In this document: positions 1-10,717 of the stretch, piece after piece
Layout: each line of letters begins with the position of its first letter
Position numbering within the stretch: position 1 is the first letter of the stretch
Assembly (NCBI GenBank): GCA_036250225.1
Contig: JAPZLL010000070.1
Coordinates: forward strand, 56,293 to 120,292
Source: Cercophora sp. LCS_1
Taxonomy: Eukaryota; Ascomycota; Sordariomycetes; Sordariales; Lasiosphaeriaceae
Direction: 5' to 3'
Length of the DNA: 64,000 nt
Program-made: the position numbers and the translations under genes
The notes under the pieces: generated by a model
What the model was told of the DNA's origin: nothing
Databases searched by the model: none
What the model saw: the letters and a program-made list of their open reading frames with translations, nothing else

Positions 1-321
1 GTAGAAGGCTTGCCGTAACGTCCATTGATACCCCGCGGCTCGAAACGACTCGACTGTTCTTCTCGCTTCTGCTCGTTGACCCGTGGCAAAGGCAAGAACA
101 AACTCTGGACCCAAGATGACTTGTATCACCCAGCGCAGCTTTCGGAGGATAATGGTCGTTTCGGAATCTGTTTGCGCGGGTACATTGAGGTGTAAGGAGA
201 CCCATGTGCAGAGGAAGGCGGTGAAGAGACAGTTCCATAAGATGTCAAATGTCCCACGGCCATCCGGACCCGGTGTCCAGCCGAGGCGGGGAGAAGTGGT
301 CGCGCTGTCATATGAGTCCAT
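1..321 (-). CDS. Multi-pass membrane protein, 5' end only (runs off left edge)
   Basis: The first 107 codons of a minus-strand gene, starting at the ATG whose complement is at 319-321 and open to the window edge. The reading begins MDSYDSAT, then passes WTPGPDGRGTFDILWNC, a hydrophobic stretch with CTWVSLHLNVPAQ, and RWVIQVILGPEFVLAFATGQR. This order (Trp, Pro, RGTxDI, Trp-x-Cys, CTW, HLNVP, then a Pro-Glu hydrophobic segment) is the N-terminal pattern of a large family of fungal membrane proteins of unknown function. No stop or intron is seen before the edge. The family is recognised by pattern; the biochemical role is unknown. Confidence 0.72.
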   Translation of the reverse strand, partial: MDSYDSATTSPRLGWTPGPDGRGTFDILWNCLFTAFLCTWVSLHLNVPAQTDSETTIILRKLRWVIQVILGPEFVLAFATGQRAEARRTVESFRAAGYQWTLRQAFY

Positions 322-1025
322 GGCTCGTTGGCCATCGCAGAATTGGGGCGAGCATCGATGCGTGCTGGGCTTATATCTTGTCAGTCATCTTGTCTTGTCA
401 CATCACAACTTGGTGTGGCGCGGCGGTGGGACGTGCCGCTGCATACTGACCTGGCTACACGCGTCAGTCCCAAGGAAACAAGAGGGTGGATGTAGGAAGG
501 GAGGCCGTGCACCTCCCGAATATGTCTTGGGATGCCCATGTCTTGGCGCGGAAAAGGAGTGCCCCGCATTCTGCGCCTATCTTTTGGGGTTGCGAGGGTC
601 GCGCCTGCAGGGGCCCATTCGCTGGGCCAGAAGTTGAAGGAAGGCGACGGATGGCACGCGGCAAACAAGCGCATAACTCCCCAGCAATGGCGAGACTTTC
701 ATTCTGCGATCATTCTGCTTCCATGAATGCGAGAATAGAATCGAGATGGAAGGCGCCAAATGTCAACTTTGCGCAGTTGTGCAACCCTACGCCATAACGT
801 CTTGCATGTGCAACTGCCCAAATCTGAGTTCTGGCCCCACCAATCAGGGTTGAGGACGTTGAAAGCGGAACCTGGCCAGAGAGGAGCTCGCGGATCGGCC
901 CGGCGACCGTTGGTCGGATTATAGTGGATCCGAGGGCGCTAACGCGCGCGGGCTTGTTTGAGCATCACCCCGCCGCAGCAGCTCCGCGATTCTTGTGCTG
1001 CTGCCTGCGCAGAATACGGCGCACG
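322..1025. other. Divergent intergenic region
   Basis: About 700 bases between the left-edge membrane protein gene (leftward) and the LDAH-like gene (rightward). Several 60-180 codon frames are open here on both strands but none has recognisable motifs or coding character. It probably holds both promoters. I see no TATA box or repeat that I would name. Confidence 0.4.
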
Positions 1026-2261
1026 ATGGATCGCCCACTTATCGACAGTGATATCCGAGATGAACTTTTGCACAACTTCAACGGCTTCAAGCTTGACGGA
1101 GACCGATTTCTCATCTACATTTTGCCCGGAAACCCCGGCCTGATTTCCTTCTATGAGCCGTTCGCGGTTGCCCTCAAGCGGGAGTTACAGCAGCTGCCCG
1201 CAACAAGTGAGTTAACTGCCATCATTGGCGGCAAGTCGTATCGGGGGTTCGAAATATCGTCTGCCGACCTGTCGGCCGCTAAAGGCCCACTGGGCCTCGC
1301 CGAGACCGTGGTTACGGCCGAAGATGATCTCGAATCCCTGGTTGGGTCCTTGCCGGCGACAGCTAAAAAAACGAAGATTATTTTACTTGGCCACTCTGTC
1401 GGCGCGTACATCGTGATGGAGCTCCTCCGGAGACAGGCCGAGAGGGACAAACGCGAAGAAATCGACATCATCGGCGGCATTATGGTCTGCCCCACCATCA
1501 CGCACGTTGCGAAGTCCCGGACAGGGCGAATCCTCTCGGTGCGTGTCTGGCTCTTCATCTTTGCCACTCCCGTTATTCCCATATAGCAGCTAATCGCTCC
1601 TGTAGCCCATATTAAATATTCCCTCTTTCGCGACCGTCGTCGCGACTTTTGCTGCGCTCCTCGTATCGAAGCTTTCATTCGACTCCCTTTACCAACTTGC
1701 CCGACTTCTAACGAGGTTCCCACCTCCCGCTACAATAACGGTCACCCACTTTCTCAGAAGCAAGAACGGCGTCAGACAAGCACTGTAGGTGATGCGCAAC
1801 TCCCTCGCAGATCTATCTCTGACGGCTAGAGGTGGCTTGGGAAAGAGGAGATGAAGATCATAACGGAGGACAAGTGGCAAGACAATGTTTGGGGCAGTGG
1901 GCTTCCCACTGATCCGGCCTTGTTTATGTACTTTGCCGAAAACGTAAGTGTGTTGAGTATTTGAGTATCCTGGAGATCCGCATAGTTAACAGCCGCAGGA
2001 TCCCTACGTCCCGAAATGGGCGCAAGAAGACCTAATTGCCACTCGAGGACAGACCCCAAGCACCGGACAACTCAACCCCCAGGGGGACAAAATCAGGGTC
2101 ACTATCGACAAGAACAAACTACCGCATTGTTGGTGTATTGGTGAGTCCGAGTTCGCGCAAGCTTGAAGCAATCCTGCTAATGAGTGGCAGAACATGGTCC
2201 ATATATCGCCGGTATAGTTGCTCCGGTGATTGGAGACATGATTTCTCGGCACAAGACATGA
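1026..2261 (+). CDS. Lipid-droplet-associated hydrolase-like (LDAH) alpha/beta hydrolase
   Basis: Five exons: 1026-1538, 1606-1784, 1832-1943, 1999-2140, 2191-2261 (338 aa). The protein has the LDAH family layout: an early PGNPGLISFYEPF oxyanion-type motif, the nucleophile elbow GHSVGAYI (Ser at about residue 130), PSFATVVATFAALL after the first intron, FLRSKNGVRQAL, then ENDPYVPKWAQEDLIA holding the likely catalytic Asp, and a final EHGPYIAG with a candidate His. Family members are serine hydrolases associated with lipid droplets; the substrate is not certain. ATG 1026 is chosen because the longer frame upstream lacks an ATG. All exon phases agree. The second intron uses an acceptor at GAG (1829-1831), because nearer AG sites lead to stops; this junction is the least sure. 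Confidence 0.88.
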
Positions 2262-3683
2262 GCATCTCCGACATGATTACCTGCCATACGCTGTATGGTC
2301 AACCGCCTTCATCACCTCGCGATCAGGTGCTCCGTCCTCCGGTGCATTGGAAACCTCGCGCTTCTACGCCGAGCCGTAACCCGCGCAGGGGCAACGATCA
2401 GGCCCTCAGCCTCTCCCAACTAGCTGAGGCTAGAGCGTACACCGCGCCATTGAGTAAAATTTGTTTTCGGTGAATGGGGATTGCCCGGAGGCGCGTTTGA
2501 TTGGAGTTACAGGCCACAAGTTTCTACTGCCTTAGACAGCAACTAACTGGCGATCGTCGAATGCCGAGCATCAAGGTCATGAGCCCATGTGGGTAAGCTG
2601 CTGACTTTCCTTACCGTCAATTTGCCCTCTCCCTGTGAAGCTGAGCGAGCTTCGCGCTGCCCCCAATATGCAGCTTCTTCAGGTAGCTCAGTGATCATCT
2701 GATCGCACGTACAGATCAAGTTTGAAGAGATGGAATACCGTATTCTGGGAAGCCGGACGCATCCCGGCAAGTTTAACGCAGGCCGCTAGGTTCGCCGGGT
2801 TTCTCAGGATGTGTCGGACTTGATGAGACGTGGCGCACCTTCTCCGAGTCGGCGCATCTTAGGTCATAACTCTCACAACCTTACGCAGTTCACTGGATGG
2901 GGACTAGTGTCAACGACGCTGTGTCTGCGCTGCTGCCTTTTCGTTCACAGCTCTGTTTCGCACAAAGATAGGTCGTTTCGCAACCTGAACTTGTGCCCTT
3001 CCTTCCATAGAGTCGAATTCGCAACTACGCTAGGCATAATCACACAGTGAACTCAACGTCTGGCGACGAAGGCCAATCATTAGATCGAGTAGAATGCGTC
3101 AAAAAGCCTTCAAAAGGCTGCCAATATCACCTTATCACCGTCCTCAACCGCCCAGATACTGTGCCGGGACCCATTGAACGAACTTGATGGAAACTGCTGG
3201 CCTCGAACGATTCCCTACTTGCTGTCGATACGGCAGACGGCATTTCGAATTCGCGCCTTCCTCATTACCTACGCCTCTGGCCCTTTCGCCCACAAAAATT
3301 GCTGGTGGATGATGTCACCGCCCTGCAATTCCACGCCCATTCACCACAGCAAGAAGCCGGTGCAGTCCAGGATCCAATTTGCACTGTTCGCCGGTCCAAG
3401 CTTGGATCGTCTTGCACACCAGGACCATAGGGGGCTGACCGTCTGCCCACCGGCAAGTGGAAGTATTTATTCTCCTGCCGCGAGCACCAGGCCAACTTCT
3501 TCCTCTTTTCTCCTCACCATCTCGGATTCCTGAGGCAACCTTGATCACAGCACAACCACTTTTCTTTCTTGACACACGCTTAGCACCCACCCTCACCTTC
3601 CACCAACACACTCCCTCATCTTGCCTGCACACTTTGCCAGCTAAGCGAGGACCAAGACCCAAAAAGAACTTCCACGCCACTCT
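2262..3683. other. Intergenic, no gene supported
   Basis: About 1.4 kb between the LDAH-like gene and the 5' untranslated intron of the AT-hook gene. The last 300 bases are pyrimidine-rich with CACC and CTTCC runs, typical of a fungal core promoter and leader. The rest shows no recognisable coding. Confidence 0.4.
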
Positions 3684-3840
3684 GTAAGTCTTCCACTCCT
3701 GCACTCCTTTACCACCTTTCCCCTTCCCTTCTTCCACAACTTCACCAAAGCCACCACACTTCTTCACCTTTCCACCGGCCCCCAACATTCACCACTCTTC
3801 ACCCACACTCACCGCTCAAAGGCTTCTTTCCTTCTGACAG
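3684..3840 (+). other. Probable intron in the 5' untranslated leader
   Basis: A GTAAGT donor at 3684 and a CTGACAG acceptor ending at 3840 bracket a C/T-rich stretch just upstream of the ATG at 3874. No coding frame is interrupted, so this would be an untranslated-leader intron. It is inferred from splice consensus only. Confidence 0.5.
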
Positions 3841-3873
3841 TGTTCCTTCACAATAGAGACAACATTCACGACA

Positions 3874-5299
3874 ATGTCTGACGCTCTCACCAACGGCACC
3901 GCCAAGAAGGCTGGTGCTTCCAAGGCTGCGGCCGATGGCGCGGACGGCGCCAGCAAGAGCATCTTCTCTGGCCGCGAGCAAGAGATTATTGTTCACGCCC
4001 TCCTAACCATGAAGGAGCTCCCTGCGGTATGTATCTTCTTCCTCTCATTGATCTTCCCACGCCCGCGCTCCCATTCACACGAGGGGGGGAGCAAAACCTT
4101 TCTACATCGCGACGAATGCCTGGCAGTGGACGAATTCGCGCTTTCCGTCCGATTCTCGGGCAACATCGCAATGCGATCAATCCAGATGATCATGGCTAAC
4201 TCTCATCAAGGTCGACTATAACCAGTTGGCTACCCGTCTCAACATGACAAACGTCCGTTCTGCCTCCAATGCCTGGAACAACATTCGCAAGAAGGTCATG
4301 GCACAAGGCGGCCTTGAGGGCAACATGGGCGAGGCGACCGTTAAGAACGCCGTTTACAAGAAGACGACCACGGGTTCGGCTGCTGCGACTCCTGACGCTA
4401 ATGGCGACGCCGCAGCCGATGCTGGCTCTTCAGTCAAGAAGCCAGCCGCCAAGCGCACTCCGGCCGCCAAGCGCAAGGCTCCCGCCACCGCCACTGACGA
4501 CGCTGAGGAGACTCCCACCAAGAAGAAGGCTCCCTCCAGACGCAAGTCTGCTGCCGCCACTGCCGCAGTTGCCACCACACCTCCTTCCAACAACGACGAG
4601 AGCCTCATCAACGTCAAGCAGGAGGAGAGTAGCCCCGCAGATATCAAGATGGAGGACGCCGACGATGAGGCCAATGAGGAGGAGAGCCCGGTCATCAAGA
4701 AAGAGGCTGCCGCGAAGAAGACACCCGCTCCCAAGAAGACTCCCGCGAAGCGCAAGGCTTTGCCTACAGCTGCCCCGTCCGACGATGCCGAAGAGCAAGT
4801 TGTCACTCCAGCCCCCAAGAAGCGCGCCGGCCGTCCCAAGAAGGCCGCCAACAGCACCCCCGCCAAGCCCAAGGGCAAGGGCCCTGCTATGACCACCTGG
4901 AAGACCACGCCCGGTTCATCCAAGACCGGCGAGTCATCCAACGACGCCGATGCTTCGCCCACCAAGAAGAGCAACACCGCTACCGTCGACTCCGACGAGG
5001 TCGAGTCCAGCCCTGCTGCCAAGGACCCCGCGGACAACGTCTTTGCCAGAATGGTTGCCGCCAAGGAGGCCCGGGCTGCTGCTGAGAAAGCTGCCAAGGA
5101 GCAGACAAGCGACATGGACGTGGACTCGGAGGACGTCGCTGATGACAACACCGTCACTGACGGGGACATCAGCCTTCACGATATCCCGGTTCATCCAGAG
5201 CATGCCGAGGCTCTTGATGACGCTGACGCTGCTAACCAGCTTCGTCGCGAGGAGGCTGAGGCTGAGGACGCCGCCGAGGAGGCTTCTGACGGCATCTAA
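3874..5299 (+). CDS. Myb-like/AT-hook lysine-alanine-proline-rich chromatin-type protein
   Basis: Two exons, 3874-4026 and 4211-5299 (413 aa), joined in phase. The N-terminus (about residues 28-85) reads SKSIFSGREQEIIVHALLTM, KELPAVDYNQLATRLNMT and SASNAWNNIRKKV, a helix-turn-helix pattern common in fungal nuclear proteins of the Myb/SANT-like type. The rest is low complexity, rich in KKTPAPKKTPAKRK-type blocks like linker histone tails. An AT-hook core, RAGRPKK, lies near residue 210, and the last 100 residues are acidic. Three sites fit the sumoylation consensus: VKQE, IKME and IKKE. A nuclear DNA-binding role is inferred from composition and the AT-hook. The start follows a clean leader (ACAATG). 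Confidence 0.85.
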
Positions 5300-6121
5300 A
5301 TCCTCTTGAGTTTCAACTCTACGCCACAACAATCTGCTAGGCACGACCTGGCTGGTTGACATGTTCTACGGGAGCTTATGGGGGAAACGACGCTCGGGAC
5401 GACGCAAGGGAAAAGGGGTAACAGGAGTCTGCAGTTTTGGTCGCTTCATTTAGCTTTGGGCTCCTTCATGGCTTTACAGGCGGAGATAATGGAAGCGACA
5501 CTACCCTGACTTTGGCAATTGCCCCATGGACGGGACGGGATCTGGACAAGGTGGACTCAGGTAGATTCTCTTCTTGCTCTTGATACACCTCGCAGATAAA
5601 TCAGAGCGTCCCCATTCGAAATTTTGGGCGTCTCTCTTTGTGCCTGTGAAACCTTGTGAAACCCTATTTCGCATTGCCATCTCGTATCTTGCCTCGGTGT
5701 CTCTGCAGGCAGCACCTTCCAGAACAAACTCAAGCCCTAATTCCTCGCGCGCATCCGAGACAAAAAGCCTTGCCCACACAAAGTTTTCATTTTTTTTTTT
5801 TCACCCAACCGATTAGCAGCCACCCATTTGGCCACCCAATGAAGAAGGGAAATTCTCCCGTGCAAACAAACTCTTTGTCGCATAAACCCAAACCATGGAA
5901 CAGAACAAAGCCCATTATGCCGCAACCTTCCCATTCTTCCTCTTCCCCCACTCCCACCACACCCCCCACCATAAAGAGACAAACACCCCCTTGCTCTGTC
6001 CACTCCTGCCCATTTTACCCGGATTGTTTCATCCCAACATTTCACAAACCTCACACATTCCCGTCACAAGACATCGCATTCGCACCAGCCACAGTCACCA
6101 CCGCAACCACAAAAGAAAAAA
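5300..6121. other. Intergenic, C/A-rich promoter-like stretch
   Basis: About 820 bases. The right half is strongly C/A- and T-rich (CCCACTCCCACCAC-type runs and a T11 tract near 5790-5800), as seen before small fungal genes. No gene is supported. Confidence 0.4.
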
Positions 6122-6439
6122 ATGTGCCACACAATCACACGCACACTCTGCGAGGCATGCCACTGCCAAATGGGCGACGTTGAAGTCAAACAAGTCGCTT
6201 GTTTCGGGCCAGTGACAAAGCCCGCTTGGGGCTCCGCCGTTTCCACGCTGGAACAGCATCGCGGGAGGCGATGCAGGCGGACGAGGGGGCTTTGTGACGG
6301 CTGCAAGAGGGGAAGTTTGGTGTCCGAGCGGTCGGTCGAGTCGGAAGGGAGCGAGATCGCGCAGACTGAGGCGGGGGATCCGTTTTCGGGGGACAAACGG
6401 AGGTTGTCGAGGATTCCGGTCGCTGTTTGGAGGAGGTGA
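6122..6439 (+). CDS. Small cysteine/histidine-rich hypothetical protein
   Basis: A single-exon frame of 105 codons starting at an ATG preceded by an A-rich leader. The N-terminus MCHTITRTLCEACHCQMG has four cysteines in 15 residues, with two more near residues 28 and 58-61 (LCDGCKRG). Short cysteine-rich ORFs starting MCxTxTxxxxC are common and poorly characterised in fungi, and the spacing suggests metal binding. No signal peptide is seen. The C-terminal third is plain low-complexity sequence. Function unknown; it could be a chance ORF, but the promoter-like region in front of it supports a gene. Confidence 0.5.
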   Translation: MCHTITRTLCEACHCQMGDVEVKQVACFGPVTKPAWGSAVSTLEQHRGRRCRRTRGLCDGCKRGSLVSERSVESEGSEIAQTEAGDPFSGDKRRLSRIPVAVWRR

Positions 6440-6927
6440 TTGATTCGGCCTTCAACACACAAACACGGCTTTGCAAGTGATGTCATTCGGTTCGGAGCGC
6501 TTTTGGTTTCAGAGGAGATGTATGTGGAATGTAGGTTGGTGATGTATGCGCACGCTGGTAAGTTTACTGTGACAAACGGCTTTTGGCTTGGTCGCTGACA
6601 ACGTGATAGTGTTTTGGTCTAGTCTCGAGCTATCCGAGGACAGGCCGTTTTTGGAAAATATTTACGGACAGCGAGAACGTCGAACGCATCATCCAACGAC
6701 TACTCGAGCTGCAGCGACGCAACGGCTTGCAACAAACGCACCGGTCTCCGACAGCCATCACATCCCATGATACACACATCACATGTCACGTCATCGAACA
6801 CACCACATAAGATCAAGCGAGTGAATAGCTGGCCAGCGGGTGTCTAATCGGAAAAAAATTCAAGCCAATGAGAACAAAACCAATCTCCCACCGTCTACCA
6901 CCCCGTCGACGCCGCCTTGCGAACCTC
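6440..6927. other. Convergent intergenic region
   Basis: About 490 bases between the ends of two convergent small genes. No coding signal or repeat was recognised. Confidence 0.35.
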
Positions 6928-7276
6928 TCAAGCCTTGCAGTTATCGTTGGGAACAATGCCGGTCTCGCACTTGCCACTACCGCCGCACCACTGGATATAA
7001 GAGATGGCGCCAGTCGCAGAGTCGCAGCTGTACAGGGCGTCGTAGACGCGAGTGCCCACAGTGGTGCCCGCGGCAGCCTGAAGCTCCTCGTATGTGTAGC
7101 CTAGGACCTGTTAGTATTTGTGCTGGAGATGGACGGGTGGGGGACGTACCAAAGTCTCCGTTGGCGAGAACCCAGCCACACTGGTCGTAGGGGAAGCGGC
7201 AAGGACGGGTGAAGGCGTTGGCACCGGTGACGGTGGTGGCCACGATGGCAAGGACCAGGTTGGTGACGGAAACCAT
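6928..7276 (-). CDS. Small secreted six-cysteine protein
   Basis: Two exons on the minus strand, 7150-7276 and 6928-7100, with a 49-nt intron (GTACGT...CTAG); 99 aa. The first 22 residues, MVSVTNLVLAIVATTVTGANA, are a clear signal peptide. The mature part has six cysteines (contexts RPC, DQC, YSC, QWC, GKC, DNC), enough for three disulfides, and two tryptophans. Size, signal peptide and even cysteine count are typical of fungal candidate effectors or small secreted proteins. I do not recognise the family. Because it is spliced, simple frames from this region miss the second exon. The exon phases fit exactly. Confidence 0.8.
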
Positions 7277-10022
7277 TTTGATGCTTGGGTTGGTTGGGTG
7301 TTTGTGGGTTTGGAATGAGTGGTGTGTTTGCTGCAAAGACGAGTTGCTGCTGACGATGATGATGAGCTTGATTTTGATGAGAGAGGGAACCTGATGTATT
7401 TATACCCAAATCCCGTCAGTCTCTTGGGCATCCTCTCCCGTGCCATTGAGTATGGTCAACGGGTTTTCGGGAGGCCATTCCTCAACAAGGCAGAATTCTC
7501 TCAACGCCGTCGGTAACAACGCGATGATGACGACTCCGGCGTATGATGTTTACGTAGCTCAACGTACTCGGTCCGTGACGCCGCTTGTGAACCACGGCCA
7601 TCATCGATATGGTCATGGTGGCTGACAGGATGCTGTCACTGGATGTTGTCATGGGTTTTCATGGGCTCAGAGGTCATGTTGTGTCGTTCTCTTTGCTGAT
7701 AGGACGAGCAAGACACCGATCTGACAGACTATTGAGTCCTCGCTTAGAGCGAGCTGTCATGCAGAGCCTGCAGCACAACCACTCAGCCCGCGTCACCGCG
7801 TATTTTTGTGCTAACCCCTGAGAACAGTGGACCGGATTATGAGGCGTGGTACAACGCCCAATGCTACCCTTCACCCAGCCCTCTTCGTGAATATGTCGAA
7901 GCACTCTGGTGGTAGTGACTTCCTGCCATACTGCGGCGTGATGGGTTAGCATTAGGGCTGAAGCAAGGGTGGCGGTGGTGTGGGTTCAACTTCTCGCCCA
8001 TGGGAAACGGTGAGACACAGCTGGACAGAAGGATTGATGATCGGTGAAGTCGACGAGCGCCGTTTCGTTTCACCTGTATTATCACCCTCGCGCATGCGCA
8101 AACAGTGATCACTACCCCAAGTTTTCCCTCTTCAGCAATGGTATTCTTCGCTCAAGGTGACGTTGGCTTTTTGGAGATCGGTGATCTAAACCTGGGAGAC
8201 CGTTGGCTGCCTGAGTCGGCCCGCGTCTGGGCATCCCAACTTGCACCTGCATCTGCACCTAGCCGAAAGCGTGGCAGGCCGCGGAGCGTATTACCCGCCC
8301 CCGGTGTGCCGCAGTGAGCCTAGCACAAACTGAGAACCCGGTTGCGGCGTGGGGGGCTGGGATTCTCCATCGACGAATCTCGCCAAACCCATGACACTCC
8401 GAACGGGTCGTATGTCCCCCTGCGGCGTAGGGATTTTGGTGTCTCTTCTGACACCCAGTGGCCTGTCTCTTTGTAATGCACTCAGGTGACGTTCCGCCAA
8501 GTATTGAAACATGCATCCAGGGGATCCGAGGGGACAGAGAAACATTTGAGGGAACATGGTGTGTTGCGTTGTCCCACGCCACCTCTTGATCGCGCTTAGT
8601 CGCGGAACTGCAATACCGGTAAGGCAAGAGGACAAGCTGACCCGATGCTACCTTGACCACTAGATAGCCTGCTCGGTTTCCGAGTAATTGCGAGCAGCGT
8701 ATCGGCCTGGAAGAGCATGATTTGACCATTGGCTCCCATTGATCTGGCCGTTCTGTAGGCTCGAAGGATTCCAGAGCTCCATCTGGGGTACCGCCCCAGG
8801 GATGACGGACGTCAACACGAGAAGCGGGATCGAGTGCTGAACATGCGGCGCCCGAGTACCGAACTTCAATTGCGCATGGTGCGCAAATCAACAGACCCTT
8901 CTTCCCGGCCCTCGCTGCTTGCGATTCCACAGCCCTGGCAGGAACTGTCGTCATTGGATCGCTTCTGTCCCTTTCATCGGTCGACATGGATTGACAGTTG
9001 GGACTCGACCGTCCTGCCCAATCAGGTATTTCCAGCCGAGTGGAAGCAGCGACGTGCCACTGAGGAGCATGAGCTTGGCTCCCTGCTGTTCCTGCAAGGG
9101 GGTGCTCTGAGATTACTCAGCGCAGTTTGTAAACGCCTTGGGTCGGCGAAATCGAAGGATACCAGGCTCGATCAAACAATTGTCGAAGGCAGATAGATGC
9201 GTTGCGTGTGGTCGAGATCTAAACCCTGATCACGGTTAGGATGTCTCAACAGGCAACAGACTCAGAGGGACAACGTCGCTGGCTTACAGTGTTTCCCCGG
9301 GTGTGGCGCTTGACGCCGGGCCGCTTGACAGCGTCTCTCGAGCCCGGACACCACCATGTAGCTCCTGCTATCCGATTTGAGGCAAAGAACCGCATTAGCT
9401 TGTAATCCCGTCGTGTAATGTCTGCCTAAAGCTGGTCCTCGGGGCAACAGACCTGCATGGGGAAACCTGATCAGGCCGCGAGGATCTTCGTCGGGTGGAA
9501 GTCCCACCTTGGCGGTGGGGAATGTTCGGGGCAAACTTTGGTGGCGGGATCGAGCTGCTACTGCCAGATCCGATCCCCTGACCCAGGGGAAGCATGGCGG
9601 TGAGAGTACCTTTGTCGTTTTAGATCCTGCCGTCAGCAGTTTAGCTGGAGAGGATGCTGAGCCGACGGATGATTGGGACAACAGAATTTCCACAGAGAGA
9701 GGGAAGCCACAGCGTGACCAATGCAGCGATTGTTCTTGCGGGTTGCACCTGCCGTTCCTTGTCTGCCCTAGAGGCGCGCCCCGTGGCTTTGGAACTCCTT
9801 GCCGGCTGGCACTTCCCGGCGCAGATTTCAAGCGCGATTTAGACGTCTTTGTTGACGGGAACTGGTGTGTCTTTCGACCCAATTGGATGGCTTCAGCGGT
9901 AAAACAAAAGTCGTCGCGACGTCGATTCTCCAAAAGGTACCAGCTCTCAATTCTTTCAAGATTTCGACGACCCCACTTCTGTCAACGCAAAGCTAAGCGA
10001 GAACTAATTAACCTAACATCTC
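7277..10022. other. Gene-poor 2.7 kb region
   Basis: Several frames of 100-240 codons are open on both strands (for example minus 8259-8987 and 9262-9933) but they lack motifs, start contexts and plausible splice partners. The left part is the promoter of the secreted-protein gene. The rest is probably old decayed sequence next to the HET remnant. I support no gene here. Confidence 0.35.
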
Positions 10023-10511
10023 CTACAGCAGCGTTTTCCCGTTCGCATCCTCGAAACGTTCGCCAGCCATGATTCCCGAGACGAACGCGTCGCCGTCGAG
10101 CTCGAATCAACCGTCCTCTTTCTCTCTCAGAACATAGGGCATGCTCTCCTCAGCGAATACAGCCACAAAATCCCCTGGGTTGGAGCCATACGGACCAAGG
10201 ACGTATTGGTCAGATTCTGCGACGCACAAGGACCGGTCCTTCAAGGATTTGGCCAGCCTAGTTAGGAAGCTGCGAATCGGGCGCGGTCTGATCTCGGGGC
10301 CCTGGCGCAAGGAGCGCAGAGCGATCTCGAGGTTTGCGGTCACGCGGGCTGACTGGGTTGCCGTCAATAGGAAGGTTATTTCGATCCATGGCGTGACCCC
10401 ATGTGTGCAGATCCTGGAGGTGCAGTCTTTGGACACGAAGAGCTTCAACACCCGAATAGCGTCTATTGATTCCCATTTGTTTGTACGGGTACGGGTGCGC
10501 TTGCTGCGCAA
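10023..10511 (-). pseudogene. C-terminal remnant of a HET-family gene
   Basis: The minus strand reads ESDQYVLGPYGSNPGDFV, then MPYVLREKEDG, a TGA stop at 10107-10109, and in the same frame FELDGDAFVSGIMAGERFED before a final TAG at 10023. This is the standard ending of heterokaryon-incompatibility proteins: a GLGP-type loop, a PGD turn, a VPFVLR strand, then a glycine-aspartate strand and YVxGIMxGE. The TGA falls where a Gly or Trp codon is expected. No HET domain (LSYxWG, WIDxxCI) lies upstream. The piece is therefore a 5'-truncated relic with an in-frame stop. Confidence 0.72.
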
Positions 10512-10717
10512 TGGACTTGGCGGTACATAAAGAACGGCTAAGGGCCCGGTGTCAGTAATGAGGTTATAACATCACAAGAGAAAAATGTTCCATAAAAAGC
10601 AGGGCAGCTAACTCAATAACACAGCCACGTCGGCGGGTCGGCGTAAGGCTTTCCGCACCCTGCATGGTATTGCTCATTTTTCACAGAACAAGATTGGCTT
10701 TACCACATCTACTCATC

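Noticed and set aside
4354..5169. 271-codon minus-strand frame antisense to the AT-hook gene
   Set aside because: It mirrors the low-complexity GCC/AAG codons of the real gene; repeats of Ala/Leu/Ser and no independent motif.
8259..8987. 242-codon minus-strand frame
   Set aside because: Long but without recognisable motifs, hydrophobic pattern or splice partners; likely chance in GC-balanced DNA.
9262..9933. 223-codon minus-strand frame and an overlapping 187-codon plus-strand frame
   Set aside because: Two opposing long frames over the same DNA and neither resembles a known family.
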